The notes under the pieces: model-generated
Seen by the model: only the letters and a program-made list of their open reading frames with translations
Told to the model about the DNA's origin: nothing
Databases searched by the model: none
Shown: positions 1 to 7,866 of the stretch, in pieces
Layout of the letters: each line of letters begins with the position of its first letter
Numbering within the stretch: the stretch's first letter is position 1
Made by a program: the position numbers and the translations under genes
Origin: Acidobacteriota bacterium
GTDB taxonomy: Bacteria > Acidobacteriota > Vicinamibacteria > Vicinamibacterales > UBA2999
Length of the DNA stretch: 64,000 nt
Reading direction: 5' to 3'
Assembly: GCA_018000455.1 (NCBI GenBank)
Contig: JAGNJW010000022.1
Location: forward strand, 1 to 64,000

Positions 1-1
1 G

Positions 2-106
2 CGCACGCTCGATCAGCGCGGCCTCGATCCCGCGGATGTCTTCACGCCGCTACTGCAAGCCCGTCGAGCCATCGTCGCGCCGGCCTTACAAACACCGTCG
101 ACGTAG
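2..106 (+). CDS. C-terminal fragment of an unidentified protein, cut by window edge
   Basis: An open frame enters from the left edge and stops at TAG 104-106. It gives 34 residues ending APALQTPST, with an amphipathic stretch (LDPADVFTPLLQARRA) that looks like a real protein end. I do not recognise the family with certainty. A transposase tail is possible, since the next 5 kb carry mobile-element debris, but that is inference. Confidence 0.35.
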   Translation, partial: RTLDQRGLDPADVFTPLLQARRAIVAPALQTPST

Positions 107-490
107 ACTGACCCGCTAAACAAAGACTCTTTCGCATTGTCACCTCGGGTTGGTGCCACGAACGCGTCGCAAAGCGAATCCACGTCGCGGCGATTCAACG
201 CGGCTTGGCGCAGGGTCGAGATGTCTCGCCACGATCGACGTCCGACACCTCTTCGAGAATTGACCATCTTGAGGCGAAGAAGGCTGTTGCACGTTCTGCG
301 ACCAACGCTTGATACTCGTATGGTTTCGGAATACCCTCGACGCCAAGGTCGGCATCGAACGGTGGCGCCGGTGCTGCCGGCTCGCTTTAGCCAGGATGAA
401 CACCGAGGCGATCGCCCTGCACAGCGGTGCCATTCGTCAGTAGACACTGGTCCGAAGAAGTCCATCACGTAGTGTTGGGAGCTGTGAGTT
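107..490. other. Intergenic stretch with no convincing gene
   Basis: Several short open frames exist on both strands, but none has a plausible start with a ribosome site, and their composition is arginine/serine-rich as expected of chance frames in GC-rich DNA. The GC content is lower than in the rest of the window. The stretch must hold the promoter of the cytochrome b gene, but I see no clear -35/-10 pair. Confidence 0.4.
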
Positions 491-1324
491 GTGAATATTC
501 GCTCCACTCAAGCAAACCCAGGAACAGCGACAACTGGATCTAGTTGTCCACGGTTCCCCCTGAGCACACGGGTTCTGCACTGGCTGGCAACGTCGGCGAT
601 ACTGGTGCTGCTGTGGAGTGGATTCTGGGTCTTCAACATCCATCCCCGTCTCTACTGGGGGGACGTGGGACACTACGGATTGCCGGCGATTGCCGAAATC
701 GTGGCGGATAGTTCGACTGAAACACCCCAGATGGCGGTCAGGCTCGGCAGCTATTCCCTGAATGTAACGGGACTCATGGGCAGGATGAATCGGCAACCCT
801 TCGTCCGTATCTTCAATTTCCCGGAAGGTTTCCAGTTCGGCGCGACGCGAGCCCTGCATTTCACGGCGGCCTGGGTGCTGGTGATCAGTTGGCTGCTCTA
901 TGTCTATCACCTGATGGCGAGCGGGAGACTCAGGACACATTGGTGGCCCGCAAGAGGAGAGCTGGCTCCTGCCCACTTGGGTCGGGATGTTGTCAGCCAC
1001 TTGAAATTGCGCAGGGCAAGAGGTGACGCGGCGCGCAACTACAACATCCTGCAGAAGCTGAGTTATCTGCTGTTGATGTTCGTGCTGCTGCCGCTGGTGT
1101 TTCTTTCCGGACTCACGATGTCCCATAGTGTCACGACGGCCTGGCCGATTCTTTTCGACCTGTGTGGCGGCCAACAGTCGGCGCGAACCCTGCATTTCAC
1201 GTTCACTCTGATAACTGTGTTGTTCATCTGTGTACATGTGCTGCAGCTGTTTGTGGCGGGCTTCGTCAATCACTGTCGCGCAATGATTACCGGACGATTC
1301 CGCGTTGCTCCGGAGCACGAATAA
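491..1324 (+). CDS. Cytochrome b561-like membrane subunit
   Basis: A 277-residue integral membrane protein, started at GTG 491. It has about four hydrophobic segments, near residues 30-50, 125-145, 190-210 and 235-260. Histidines sit inside or at the edge of these helices (VLHW, ALHF, VYHL, LHFT, CVHVL), as expected for axial ligands of two b hemes. The family passes electrons between the quinone pool and a periplasmic partner. The stop overlaps the ATG of the next gene, a molybdopterin oxidoreductase, by one base, so the two are co-translated and probably form one complex. Codon use is more A/T-tolerant than in the core genes further right, which suggests acquisition. The substrate is not visible from sequence. 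Confidence 0.8.
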   Translation: MNIRSTQANPGTATTGSSCPRFPLSTRVLHWLATSAILVLLWSGFWVFNIHPRLYWGDVGHYGLPAIAEIVADSSTETPQMAVRLGSYSLNVTGLMGRMNRQPFVRIFNFPEGFQFGATRALHFTAAWVLVISWLLYVYHLMASGRLRTHWWPARGELAPAHLGRDVVSHLKLRRARGDAARNYNILQKLSYLLLMFVLLPLVFLSGLTMSHSVTTAWPILFDLCGGQQSARTLHFTFTLITVLFICVHVLQLFVAGFVNHCRAMITGRFRVAPEHE

Positions 1325-2091
1325 TGCCAAGAAAATTCAGTCGCCGTGCATTGATTGGCAGCGGCCTCGCTGCTGGCGGAGCATTGGCTGGTATCGCGCT
1401 GGCGGTGAATCGTTTTCCCGGTTCCGTTCGCAACCCTTACGACATCGCCGACGCCCTCAACTACAGCGTTCACGACCGGCTGCGTTCTGGGCGGCCTCTG
1501 GTGCGTGAGTTCAGTCGGGCGGATGTGAGCCTGGATTTTCCTACCAGCGGCGTGACATCACCGAAGGACGAGCGATACCAGCTGTTTAAGGAGAATGGTT
1601 TTGTTGACTGGAGGCTTGCTCTCGACGGCCTGGTTGACAATCCGCTCCACCTTACTTTAGCCGAGTTGCGAACTCTGCCCTCCCAGACCCAGACCACTAT
1701 GCACACCTGTGACGAGGGCTGGAGTGCCATCGGCGCCTGGACCGGCGTACCGCTTGCGTTCCTGCTCGCGCGAGCGGGAGTCAAGCCGGGCGCACGATTC
1801 GTGGTCTTCCATTGCATGGATACCCAATACAACAAGTTGCCCTACTACGAGAGCATTGACCTGTTTGCCGCAAACCACCCACAGACCATTCTCGCTTACG
1901 GATTGAACGGTGAGTCATTACCGGAGAAGAACGGCGCTCCTCTCAGGTTGCGAATCGAAACGCAGATTGGGTACAAGCACGCAAAATTCGTGGAACGAGT
2001 TGAAGTGGTGGACAGCTTGAAGTCAATCGGGAGCGGACGCGGCGGCTGGTGGGAGGATTGGGATGGAGCGGTCTGGTACGCAGGCCTCTAA
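1324..2091 (+). CDS. Sulfite-oxidase-family molybdopterin oxidoreductase, Tat-exported
   Basis: 255 residues starting MPRKFSRRALIGSG, a twin-arginine signal followed by a hydrophobic run, so export is by Tat in folded form. The mature part is the molybdopterin-binding fold of the sulfite oxidase/MsrP group. The conserved cysteine expected to ligate Mo lies at about residue 129 in MHTCDEGWSAIG, and the later GLNGESLPEKNGAPLR and GYKHAKFVERVEV segments are typical. ATG 1324 is chosen because it overlaps the cytochrome b stop and leaves the Tat motif at the N-terminus; a longer frame upstream would bury it. The cytochrome b partner would donate or accept electrons. Methionine-sulfoxide reductase and sulfite dehydrogenase are both possible roles; I cannot choose. 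Confidence 0.85.
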   Translation: MPRKFSRRALIGSGLAAGGALAGIALAVNRFPGSVRNPYDIADALNYSVHDRLRSGRPLVREFSRADVSLDFPTSGVTSPKDERYQLFKENGFVDWRLALDGLVDNPLHLTLAELRTLPSQTQTTMHTCDEGWSAIGAWTGVPLAFLLARAGVKPGARFVVFHCMDTQYNKLPYYESIDLFAANHPQTILAYGLNGESLPEKNGAPLRLRIETQIGYKHAKFVERVEVVDSLKSIGSGRGGWWEDWDGAVWYAGL

Positions 2092-2159
2092 CTTTAGCCG
2101 CAGGGCGGTGTCACGCTGGCCGCCCATCACCGTCAAGTGCGGCGTTGTTGGCGCTCACC

Positions 2160-2510
2160 GAAAACTGACCACCTCTGCTCGATGTTAATTGACCAGGGCT
2201 GGTCGCCGGCGGGCTGCACCTTCCGCCAGACCCCGCCAATGACGATGCCCTCGTCGCTCCAGTCGAACTGAAACGCTTCGCCCCAGGCAGAACTCAGCGC
2301 CACGAAGGCCGAGCGTGCTGAAATCGCGCCCGGGGCCGCCCGCCACGCGCGGACGTATTCGGTGACGCGCGGATAGCCCGGAAACCCCTGCGCTTGGAGC
2401 TGCGCGTACAGCTTGAGGGCCGTCCCCCGCAGTCAGTCCTTGATCGCGTTCCTCGACAGGCGGGTCCGGCGCCCGATCTCGCTGATCGTCAAGCCCTCTC
2501 GCAGCCGTGC
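2160..2510 (-). pseudogene. istA: IS21-family istA transposase remnant
   Basis: Read on the minus strand, the segment gives a helix-turn-helix region (REGLTISEIGRRTRLSRNAI), one in-frame stop, then a linker and the segment GEAFQFDWSDEGIVIGGV. That is the start of the IstA catalytic core, which in intact proteins begins with a very similar FQFDW motif. Everything after about 120 residues is missing, there is no istB and no terminal repeat. It is a dead fragment. Its N-terminal side runs into the integrase tail at about 2500, so the insertion or a later deletion removed the rest of that integrase. Confidence 0.65.
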
Positions 2511-2713
2511 AGAAACTCGAGCGCGGGCACACGTTCGCCGGGACAAAGTGTCAAGATTCTTTCAAGATCGAGGCGTCAGCGGCGCCATGGGGTCACTTGC
2601 GGGCCCTCCATGAGCGGCCCGCGAGCGAGGCTAACGAGTTGAAAGAAGTGGACTTGCAGAATTGGCTGGGTGTCTGGGACGAACTTCGCAACTGGATCAC
2701 CAGGGCGGCGTAA
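2499..2713 (+). pseudogene. 3' remnant of a second tyrosine integrase gene (direct-repeat copy A)
   Basis: The frame reads AVQKLERGHTFAGTKCQDS and ends NWLGVWDELRNWITRAA at TAA 2711-2713. It is nearly identical in DNA to 5720-5924, the end of the integrase gene at 4.5-5.9 kb. In this copy the integrase tail and the downstream segment are in one frame, which shows what the intact C-terminus should be. The rest of the gene is gone and is replaced upstream by the istA relic. The simplest reading is the leftover of a related element that had inserted at the same kind of site. Confidence 0.6.
2663..2692 (+). other. Possible attachment-site remnant resembling a tRNA 3' end (copy A)
   Basis: The sequence begins TGGCTGGG and continues to ACTTCGCAAC. 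Its layout matches the plus-strand view of the tRNA-Gln 3' end at 17836-17862, where TGGCTGGG is followed by the T-arm GATTCGAAC. Integrase genes often end across a tRNA-derived att site, and the encoded WLGxxD-type peptide is the usual by-product. The match is imperfect, so this is a proposal. Confidence 0.3.
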
Positions 2714-3157
2714 GAAGTGAGCAAACGCCGCCCGTTGGCGGGCTGGTGGGGACGGCCACGCCCGCTCGACATCCTCCAGGCGCGCACTGCGCCGTAGGAA
2801 CGCGGCGCGGCCCGATCGACGACGCCGCCCGTCTCGATCCCAGAGCGGCGCCCACGGCCGGCACCGGCGACATCACGGCGGTGGCGCCACTGTCGGCGGT
2901 CACGTAGAAGCGCGGAATTCTAGACTGCGGTCGAGGCCGGCGTGCGGGCCGGCCCTCCCCTGGTGTCCGCGGTCGGTGAGGGGCTGACAGGCGCTCGGCG
3001 GCGGTCCGCCCTCGCGTGCCGCGAGGCGCGCGCGATGTCGTGTGCGAGCGATGTGCGCGCGGCCTTGACGACGTCGTGTCCGAGCGCAGGATCGGCAGCT
3101 ACGTGATGGCTGGCGAGTCAGGCGCACGGCGCAGTGTATTGGGCCTGGCGCCGGTCC
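2714..3157. other. Intergenic stretch, no gene recognised
   Basis: About 440 bp between the integrase-tail relic and the end of the antitoxin gene. Only short arginine- and proline-rich chance frames are present on either strand, none with a ribosome site. No inverted repeat or promoter stood out. Confidence 0.35.
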
Positions 3158-3478
3158 TTACGCGACCATCACCCGCGCCCGGCCTTTCACGGCGGGTCGA
3201 GGCCTGACGACGATCTCCACGTCGCTCCCCAAGAGCACGAGAAAGCGCACTAGCCGGTCCAGCGAGAAGCCGGCCAGCCGCCCCCGGATCAGCGCCGACA
3301 CCTTTGGCTGGTCGACTTCGAGGATCTCCGCGGCGGCCGCCTGCGTGAGCCCTCGTTTCGCGATGAGCCCACCGATCTTCCGCGCCAGCTCCGCCTTCGC
3401 AAGAGCCTCGGCCGGCCTCGGGTGTCCCAGGTCGGCGAACACGTTGTCACTGCCCACGACGTACGCCTTCTTCGCCAT
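3158..3478 (-). CDS. XRE-family antitoxin (HigA-like)
   Basis: 106 residues with a Cro/C1 helix-turn-helix at about residues 40-80: GLIAKRGLTQAAAAEILEV then QPKVSALIRGRLAGF, a turn and a recognition helix. The protein should bind its partner toxin and repress the shared promoter. Its start lies 4 bp after the stop of the toxin gene, so the pair is one transcript in toxin-first order, the usual higBA order. The C-terminal SLDRLVRFLVLLGSDVEIV is typical of the XRE antitoxins that accompany Gp49-like toxins. It may stabilise the surrounding mobile element. Confidence 0.85.
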   Translation of the reverse strand: MAKKAYVVGSDNVFADLGHPRPAEALAKAELARKIGGLIAKRGLTQAAAAEILEVDQPKVSALIRGRLAGFSLDRLVRFLVLLGSDVEIVVRPRPAVKGRARVMVA

Positions 3479-3482
3479 CGTC

Positions 3483-3848
3483 CTACTCCTGGCCTTCGCT
3501 GATGGCGATGGCCTGCTTCAACCGGCGCTTGATCAGGTCGATCTCGGCCTGAGGCGTCGCGATGCCGTGCTTCGACTTCTTCTGGAACGCATGGAGGACA
3601 TACACGCGGTCGGCCAGACGCACCGTGTAGACGGCCCGAAACGTGTCGCCCCGGTGGTCCGCCACCACCTCCAAGACGCCTGCGCCCAGCCCCTTCAGCG
3701 GTTTGGCCGCGACGTGTTTCCCGCCGCGCTGCGCCAGGAACAAGGCGTAGCCGACCTCGTCCTGAACGCCTGTAGGGAACGAGCGCAAGACACGCAGCGA
3801 GTCGCCGACCCACACGACGGGTTTGAGCGGCACTGGCGACACCAACAC
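3483..3848 (-). CDS. Gp49-like (HigB/RelE-fold) toxin
   Basis: 121 residues of the phage-derived Gp49/DUF891 family, a RelE-fold group that cleaves mRNA at the ribosome. Visible family features are the KPLKGLGAGVLEV strand region, then DTFRAVYTVRLADRVYVLHAFQKKSKHG with its basic patch, and a C-terminal helix (EIDLIKRRLKQAI). The start is taken at GTG 3848; no stronger start with a ribosome site is visible. It is followed at 4 bp by the XRE antitoxin. A small palindrome just upstream (3852-3867) is a likely operator. Confidence in family is good; RNase activity is inferred from the family. Confidence 0.85.
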   Translation of the reverse strand: MLVSPVPLKPVVWVGDSLRVLRSFPTGVQDEVGYALFLAQRGGKHVAAKPLKGLGAGVLEVVADHRGDTFRAVYTVRLADRVYVLHAFQKKSKHGIATPQAEIDLIKRRLKQAIAISEGQE

Positions 3849-3851
3849 AGT

Positions 3852-3867
3852 ATGCCATATCTAGCAT
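3852..3867. promoter_or_regulatory. Imperfect palindrome upstream of toxin-antitoxin genes (candidate operator)
   Basis: ATGCCATATCTAGCAT matches its own reverse complement at 12 of 16 positions, with perfect outer arms ATGC/GCAT. It lies 4 bp upstream of the toxin start, where autoregulating antitoxins normally bind. Confidence 0.4.
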
Positions 3868-4302
3868 GCCCTGTTATAGCGAGGGCGTTAACCGCGCCCG
3901 TTCGTTCGTCGCGATATCCTGCCGCTCAGTCGGGTCAACCACCTGCACGCGCCGCCTCCGTCACCACCTCGGCGGCCCTCCTTCCTCTGACCCAATCGCC
4001 TACGGCTTCATTCGGTCGTGTTCCCGTCTCCAGGAACAGGCAGGCCCCGGCATGGTTCGGAAGCAGCGCAAGATTTTCGTCACAACTCGCGTTCCATCAG
4101 TAGCGGCTGCCACGCCACGTGGCCCGGCAGCCCAGGCGGTCCACCCGGCGCGCTGTTCAGAGCGCGCCGGCGTCATCCCGCGCGTCTGCCCCCAGGGCAG
4201 GCCGCGCTGGCCTTCTCGAATCGGACCGAATACCGCTCGCGACGCCCGGGGCACAGTTTCCGGCCGGCCGAGCCCGTCGGTTCTGGAATCCAGGAGGCAA
4301 CC
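3868..4302. other. Intergenic stretch between toxin-antitoxin module and excisionase gene
   Basis: A chance-looking open frame spans most of it, but its composition is not protein-like and it has no ribosome site. The last bases (AGGAGG at 4292-4297) form the ribosome site of the excisionase gene. I see no other feature. Confidence 0.35.
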
Positions 4303-4536
4303 ATGAAGCTCTGGCTCAACGTGGGCGACGCCGCGGAGTACGCCGGCGTGTGCCGCGACACGATCTACACCGCCTGCGAACGGCGCGAGATTCGGCACGT
4401 GCGGATCGGCGGTCGCCGGTCCATCCGTCTCAAGCGCGAGTGGATTGACGAGTGGTACGAGCGCGGGGCCCGGGTCGCCCTTCGGGGCGACACCACTGAG
4501 GTGCGCGCGATCCCCTCAGGCACGTTGGCGAGCTGA
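4303..4536 (+). CDS. Excisionase-like helix-turn-helix protein
   Basis: 77 residues of the MerR-like excisionase family: LNVGDAAEYAGVCRDTIY is the first helix-turn-helix half, and REIRHVRIGGRRSIRL with LKREWIDEWYE the wing and following helix. It has an exact AGGAGG six bases before ATG 4303. The integrase gene starts 8 bp after its stop, the normal layout of excision/integration genes. It would bind att arm sites and set the direction of recombination. It appears intact even though the integrase next to it is broken. Confidence 0.8.
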   Translation: MKLWLNVGDAAEYAGVCRDTIYTACERREIRHVRIGGRRSIRLKREWIDEWYERGARVALRGDTTEVRAIPSGTLAS

Positions 4537-5719
4537 GGGCGTCGATGGGTCTCTATAAGCTCTGCGAGCACACCGGCCGCAACCGCGACCGCTGCGACCA
4601 CCCCTGGTGGGGCAGCTTCCGCGGCGTGCGCGTCAGCCTGTCGAAGTGGACCGACCGCGAGGTTCGTTCAAAGGCGGAGGCCGGCGCGGCGCTCGACGAG
4701 CAGCGCCTGGCCATCCGCGCCCGCACGTTCGATCCGAGCGGGCTCAGTCCCGTCAAGGCCGGTCCCGTCACGTTTCGCGAACTCGCGGCGCTCTACCGCG
4801 AACGTCATGTCATCGCGAAGGATCCCGCTCTAGTGCCCGGGAGTACGAGGCCAAGGTCGCGCCGTTCCTGGCGCGCTTCGGCGACCGGGCCCTCACCGAG
4901 GTCCGAACAGCCGACATCGAGGACGTGATCGCCGACCTGCGGAAGCCGCGCGTGATTGGTCGCCGACCGGGGTTGCGGCCGCTGACCCCCGCCACCATCA
5001 ACCGCACCGTCGATCGCCTGCGCCACATGTTCAACTGGGCCGTCGGGCGCGAGTATCTCGACCGCACCCCGTTCAAGCGCGGCAGCGCCACGCTCATCAA
5101 GAAGCTGCACGAAGACAACACGCGGCGCCGGCGCATCGACGAACACGAAGAGGCGGCTCTGCTGCAGAACGCCCCGCCGCACACTCAGGCGATGCTCATT
5201 GCCGCGCTCGACACCGGCATGCGCCAGGGAGAGATGTTGGCGGTCAGGTTGGCCGACGTCGGTCTCGCGCGTGGCCTCATCACGTTACGCGGGCACACCA
5301 CGAAGAGCGGCAAGTCGCGCGTGGTGCCGATCGCAACCGACCGGCTGCGCGATGTGCTCGTCTGGCTGCGCGTCGATGCGGACGGGCAACAGAAGCCCGA
5401 CGAAGCGCTCGTCTTCAGCAACGAGGTGGGCGAGCCCCTGCGGCTGTTCCACCGCACCTGGCAGACGCCGGTGCTCCGCGCCCACGGCCACGCGGCCACC
5501 TGGGCCGCGCGCCTGAACTACCAGGGCCTGTCGGACCAGTCGCAGGACGCGTGTCGCAAGATCAACCTGCGCTGGCACGACCTGCGTCACTGTTACGCCT
5601 CACGCCTGGTCGAGCAGGGCGTCCCGCTGGCCCAGGTGCGCGACCTGCTCGGCCACGCGTCGATGACGACCACCGAGCGCTACGACAACCAGACGCTCGA
5701 GAACCTGCAGCTCGCCGTG

Positions 5720-5924
5720 CGAGAACTCGAGGCGCGGGCACGCGTTTGCCGGGACAAAGTTTCAAGATTCTTTCAAGATCGAGGCGTCAGCGGCGCCATG
5801 GGGTCACTTGCGGGCCCTCTATGAGCGGCCCGCGAGCGAGGCTAAGGAGTTGAAAGAATTGGACTTGCAGAATTGGCTGGGTGTTAGGGACGGAATTCGC
5901 AACTGGCTGCTGACAGCAGCGTGA
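5720..5924 (+). repeat. Direct repeat copy B (pairs with 2508-2713)
   Basis: About 200 bp covering the end of the integrase gene. By eye it differs from the copy at 2508-2713 at roughly 20 positions plus one indel. Both copies end at a stop codon in the same frame. The pair flanks the toxin-antitoxin/excisionase/integrase block. Confidence 0.7.
5874..5903 (+). other. Possible attachment-site remnant resembling a tRNA 3' end (copy B)
   Basis: TGGCTGGG, four bases, AGGGAC, then GAATTCGCAAC. Compared with the plus-strand 3' end of tRNA-Gln (TGGCTGGG, four bases, AGGGATTCGAAC at 17836 onward) it agrees apart from a small insertion. It falls in the coding tail of the integrase, where tRNA-targeting integrases usually carry their att site. 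Confidence 0.35.
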
Positions 5925-6345
5925 AAGCGCCGGCGAGGCATCTCGTTGAGGCACGGACGGTTAGAGCGCGATCCGTGACCCCAACGGTTCCAGGTTGTCC
6001 GAAATTTGTAGACAAACTTCGGACCAGCCGCTGGACCTTCCGCTCCAGCGCACCGCCATCCAGGTGTTCACAGCGATTGACTAGACGCCGGTCAGCTTCT
6101 CGACCGTGTTGGCCTGTCCTCGTAGATCCTCGCGCGTCACTGGCTTCCTCGATCGACCGACTGGCTGCTGTTGGTTCCGGAAGGCCTGGTTTGGGGGGCT
6201 GGCGGGCAGCTGTAGGACAGTCCTAGCTTGAGCACCACTGCCTTCAGTACGAACAGGTTTCATCAATTCTTGAGGTGGTTCTCATTATCGCGAATTCTCG
6301 ATGTTCGCTCGGTTTCACGAGCAAAGCTGCATAATCGGTGGGTCT
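5925..6345. other. Intergenic stretch upstream of the kdp sensor gene
   Basis: About 420 bp, with lower GC than its neighbours. No open frame looks like protein. It should carry the promoter for the kinase/response-regulator pair, but I could not pick out a convincing promoter, and no copy of the 11-bp kdp box seen at 9.7-10.6 kb is present here. Confidence 0.35.
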
Positions 6346-7866
6346 ATGACGTCGCTGCGACATTCGGCTGCCCTTCATTTCATCGGGGCGTTGCTCGCCG
6401 TGGGCGGGGTGACGGCGACGCTTCGGCAATGGCCGGGTGCCTCCAACGCCGCGATTGTCTCGACGGCTTACCTCATGGTCGTGCTCCTAATCGCGGCCAT
6501 GTCGCGCCTCCGGGTAGCCGTCGCGACATCCATCGCGGCGATGCTTGCAATGAACTTCTTATTCCTGCCTCCGATTGGGACGTTCACGATTGCTGACCCG
6601 CTGAACTGGGTGGCGCTGTTCGCCTTCCTTGCGGTGAGTCTCGTTGCCAGCCAGCTGTCTGCGGTTGCCCGCGCAAGAACCGAAGAAGCCGTCGGGCGAC
6701 GGAACGAGCTCGCCCGCCTGTTCGATCTCAGCCGGGACGTGTTGATGATGACCGACAGTCACGACTCGCTGTCGGTCCTGGCGCGGTCGATAGCCCGGAG
6801 GTTTGACCTCGAGTTTCTCAGCGTCGCGGTACCGCGAAATGGCGACTGGGAAGTTCATCAAGCCGGAGCGCAATCCCTCGACCTCGACAAGCGCCAGTTG
6901 GCCAGCGCATTGGCAGCTGCGCAGACGTCCCTGGAGTTTGACGCGCACACGCGCACCTACGCAGGACATCGAACGATGACGTCCGATGGGCACGTGATCC
7001 GCTTGGTGCCGTTGCGAGTCGGCACGAAGCCGATCGGCGTACTGGCTGCGGCTGGCCGCTCAATCGAAGCCGGGACTCTGGACACCCTGGCCGGAGTGGT
7101 GGCGATCGCCATCGAGCGTGCGGAGTTCCTCGAGGAACGCAAGACCGGCGAGCTCACCCGTCAAAGCGAACAGCTCAAGACCGCGTTGCTGGCGTCCATC
7201 GGCCACGATCTGCGCACACCGCTGACGGCGATACGCGTTGCCGCCAGCAACATCAAGTCAGCCGGGCTCTCGCCTCACGATGTGGCGGATCAGAGCGACT
7301 TGATTCTTTCCGAAGCTGCTCGCCTGACCCGGTTGTTCCAGAATCTTCTCGAGATGGCGAGAATTGATGCGGGCGCTGTCGCCGCAGAGACACGGTGGGT
7401 CCATCCCTCGGAGATCATCGCGGCGGCACGGGATCAGGTCGAGCATCTCCTGAACGGTCATCGGATCGAGGTCAACGTCGAGCGCGATGTGCCAGTGCGT
7501 GTCGATCCGCGTTTGACGGCGACAGCTCTCGCCCATCTGCTCGAGAACGCGGCGCAATACACTCCCGCACAGAGCACGATTGGGATCCAGGCGCAGATCG
7601 GCGACGAGGGGCTCCTGATCCACGTTCGGGACCACGGCACGGGAATTGCGCCCAATGACATGCCCCGCCTCTTCGAGCGCTTCTATCGCGGTGACGCCGC
7701 GAGAGCCCGATCATCTGGAACCGGCATGGGGCTCTGGATCGTTCGCGGGCTCCTTGCGGCCGAGGGCGGACGAGCTTGGGCCGAGAACTGCTCGGACGGT
7801 GGCGCGCGGTTCACGCTGATCGTGCCGGCTGCCGCCAAGGACGATCACAACTCACCTACGACATGA
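6346..7866 (+). CDS. kdpD: KdpD C-terminal half: membrane sensor histidine kinase
   Basis: 506 residues from ATG 6346. Four closely spaced membrane segments (about residues 8-95, KdpD 4TM/DUF4118 type) are followed by a GAF-like region (about 130-265). Next comes a HisKA domain with the phospho-accepting His at about 287 (IGHDLRTPLTAI), and a HATPase with N box LLENAAQYTP, G1 DHGTGIAP and G2 GTGMGLWI. It corresponds to the second half of canonical KdpD. The cytoplasmic KdpD/USP half is absent here and is encoded separately at 16549-17685. The stop overlaps the kdpE start by 4 bp (ATGA). Another ATG lies at 6301; 6346 fits better the start of the first hydrophobic segment. Confidence 0.9.
   Translation: MTSLRHSAALHFIGALLAVGGVTATLRQWPGASNAAIVSTAYLMVVLLIAAMSRLRVAVATSIAAMLAMNFLFLPPIGTFTIADPLNWVALFAFLAVSLVASQLSAVARARTEEAVGRRNELARLFDLSRDVLMMTDSHDSLSVLARSIARRFDLEFLSVAVPRNGDWEVHQAGAQSLDLDKRQLASALAAAQTSLEFDAHTRTYAGHRTMTSDGHVIRLVPLRVGTKPIGVLAAAGRSIEAGTLDTLAGVVAIAIERAEFLEERKTGELTRQSEQLKTALLASIGHDLRTPLTAIRVAASNIKSAGLSPHDVADQSDLILSEAARLTRLFQNLLEMARIDAGAVAAETRWVHPSEIIAAARDQVEHLLNGHRIEVNVERDVPVRVDPRLTATALAHLLENAAQYTPAQSTIGIQAQIGDEGLLIHVRDHGTGIAPNDMPRLFERFYRGDAARARSSGTGMGLWIVRGLLAAEGGRAWAENCSDGGARFTLIVPAAAKDDHNSPTT

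Larger units (their letters stand above)
4545..5924 (+). pseudogene. Tyrosine recombinase/integrase with two frameshifts
   Basis: The N-terminal part (4545 to about 4840) holds an AP2-like and SAM-like arm-binding region, then the frame shifts near 4835-4850. The second frame carries EYEAKVAPFLARFGDRALTE and the full catalytic domain. Its key residues are R in TGMRQGEML, K in TTKSGKSRVV, HxxR in HDLRHCYAS, H in LGHASMTTTE and the nucleophile Y in ERYDNQ. A second shift near 5733 (one extra G compared with the copy at 2.5 kb) sends it to a premature stop at 5822-5824. The intact tail would run to TGA 5922-5924. Two lesions argue for decay rather than programmed shifting, although an assembly error cannot be excluded. 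It belongs with the excisionase and toxin-antitoxin genes. Confidence 0.75.

Noticed and set aside
13..507. Long minus-strand open frame at the left edge
   Set aside because: Arginine/serine-rich, no domain pattern, antisense to a fragment with better protein character, no ribosome site.
3866..4306. 146-codon plus-strand frame between toxin and excisionase genes
   Set aside because: Starts inside the TA operator region, lacks a ribosome site and has no domain pattern.
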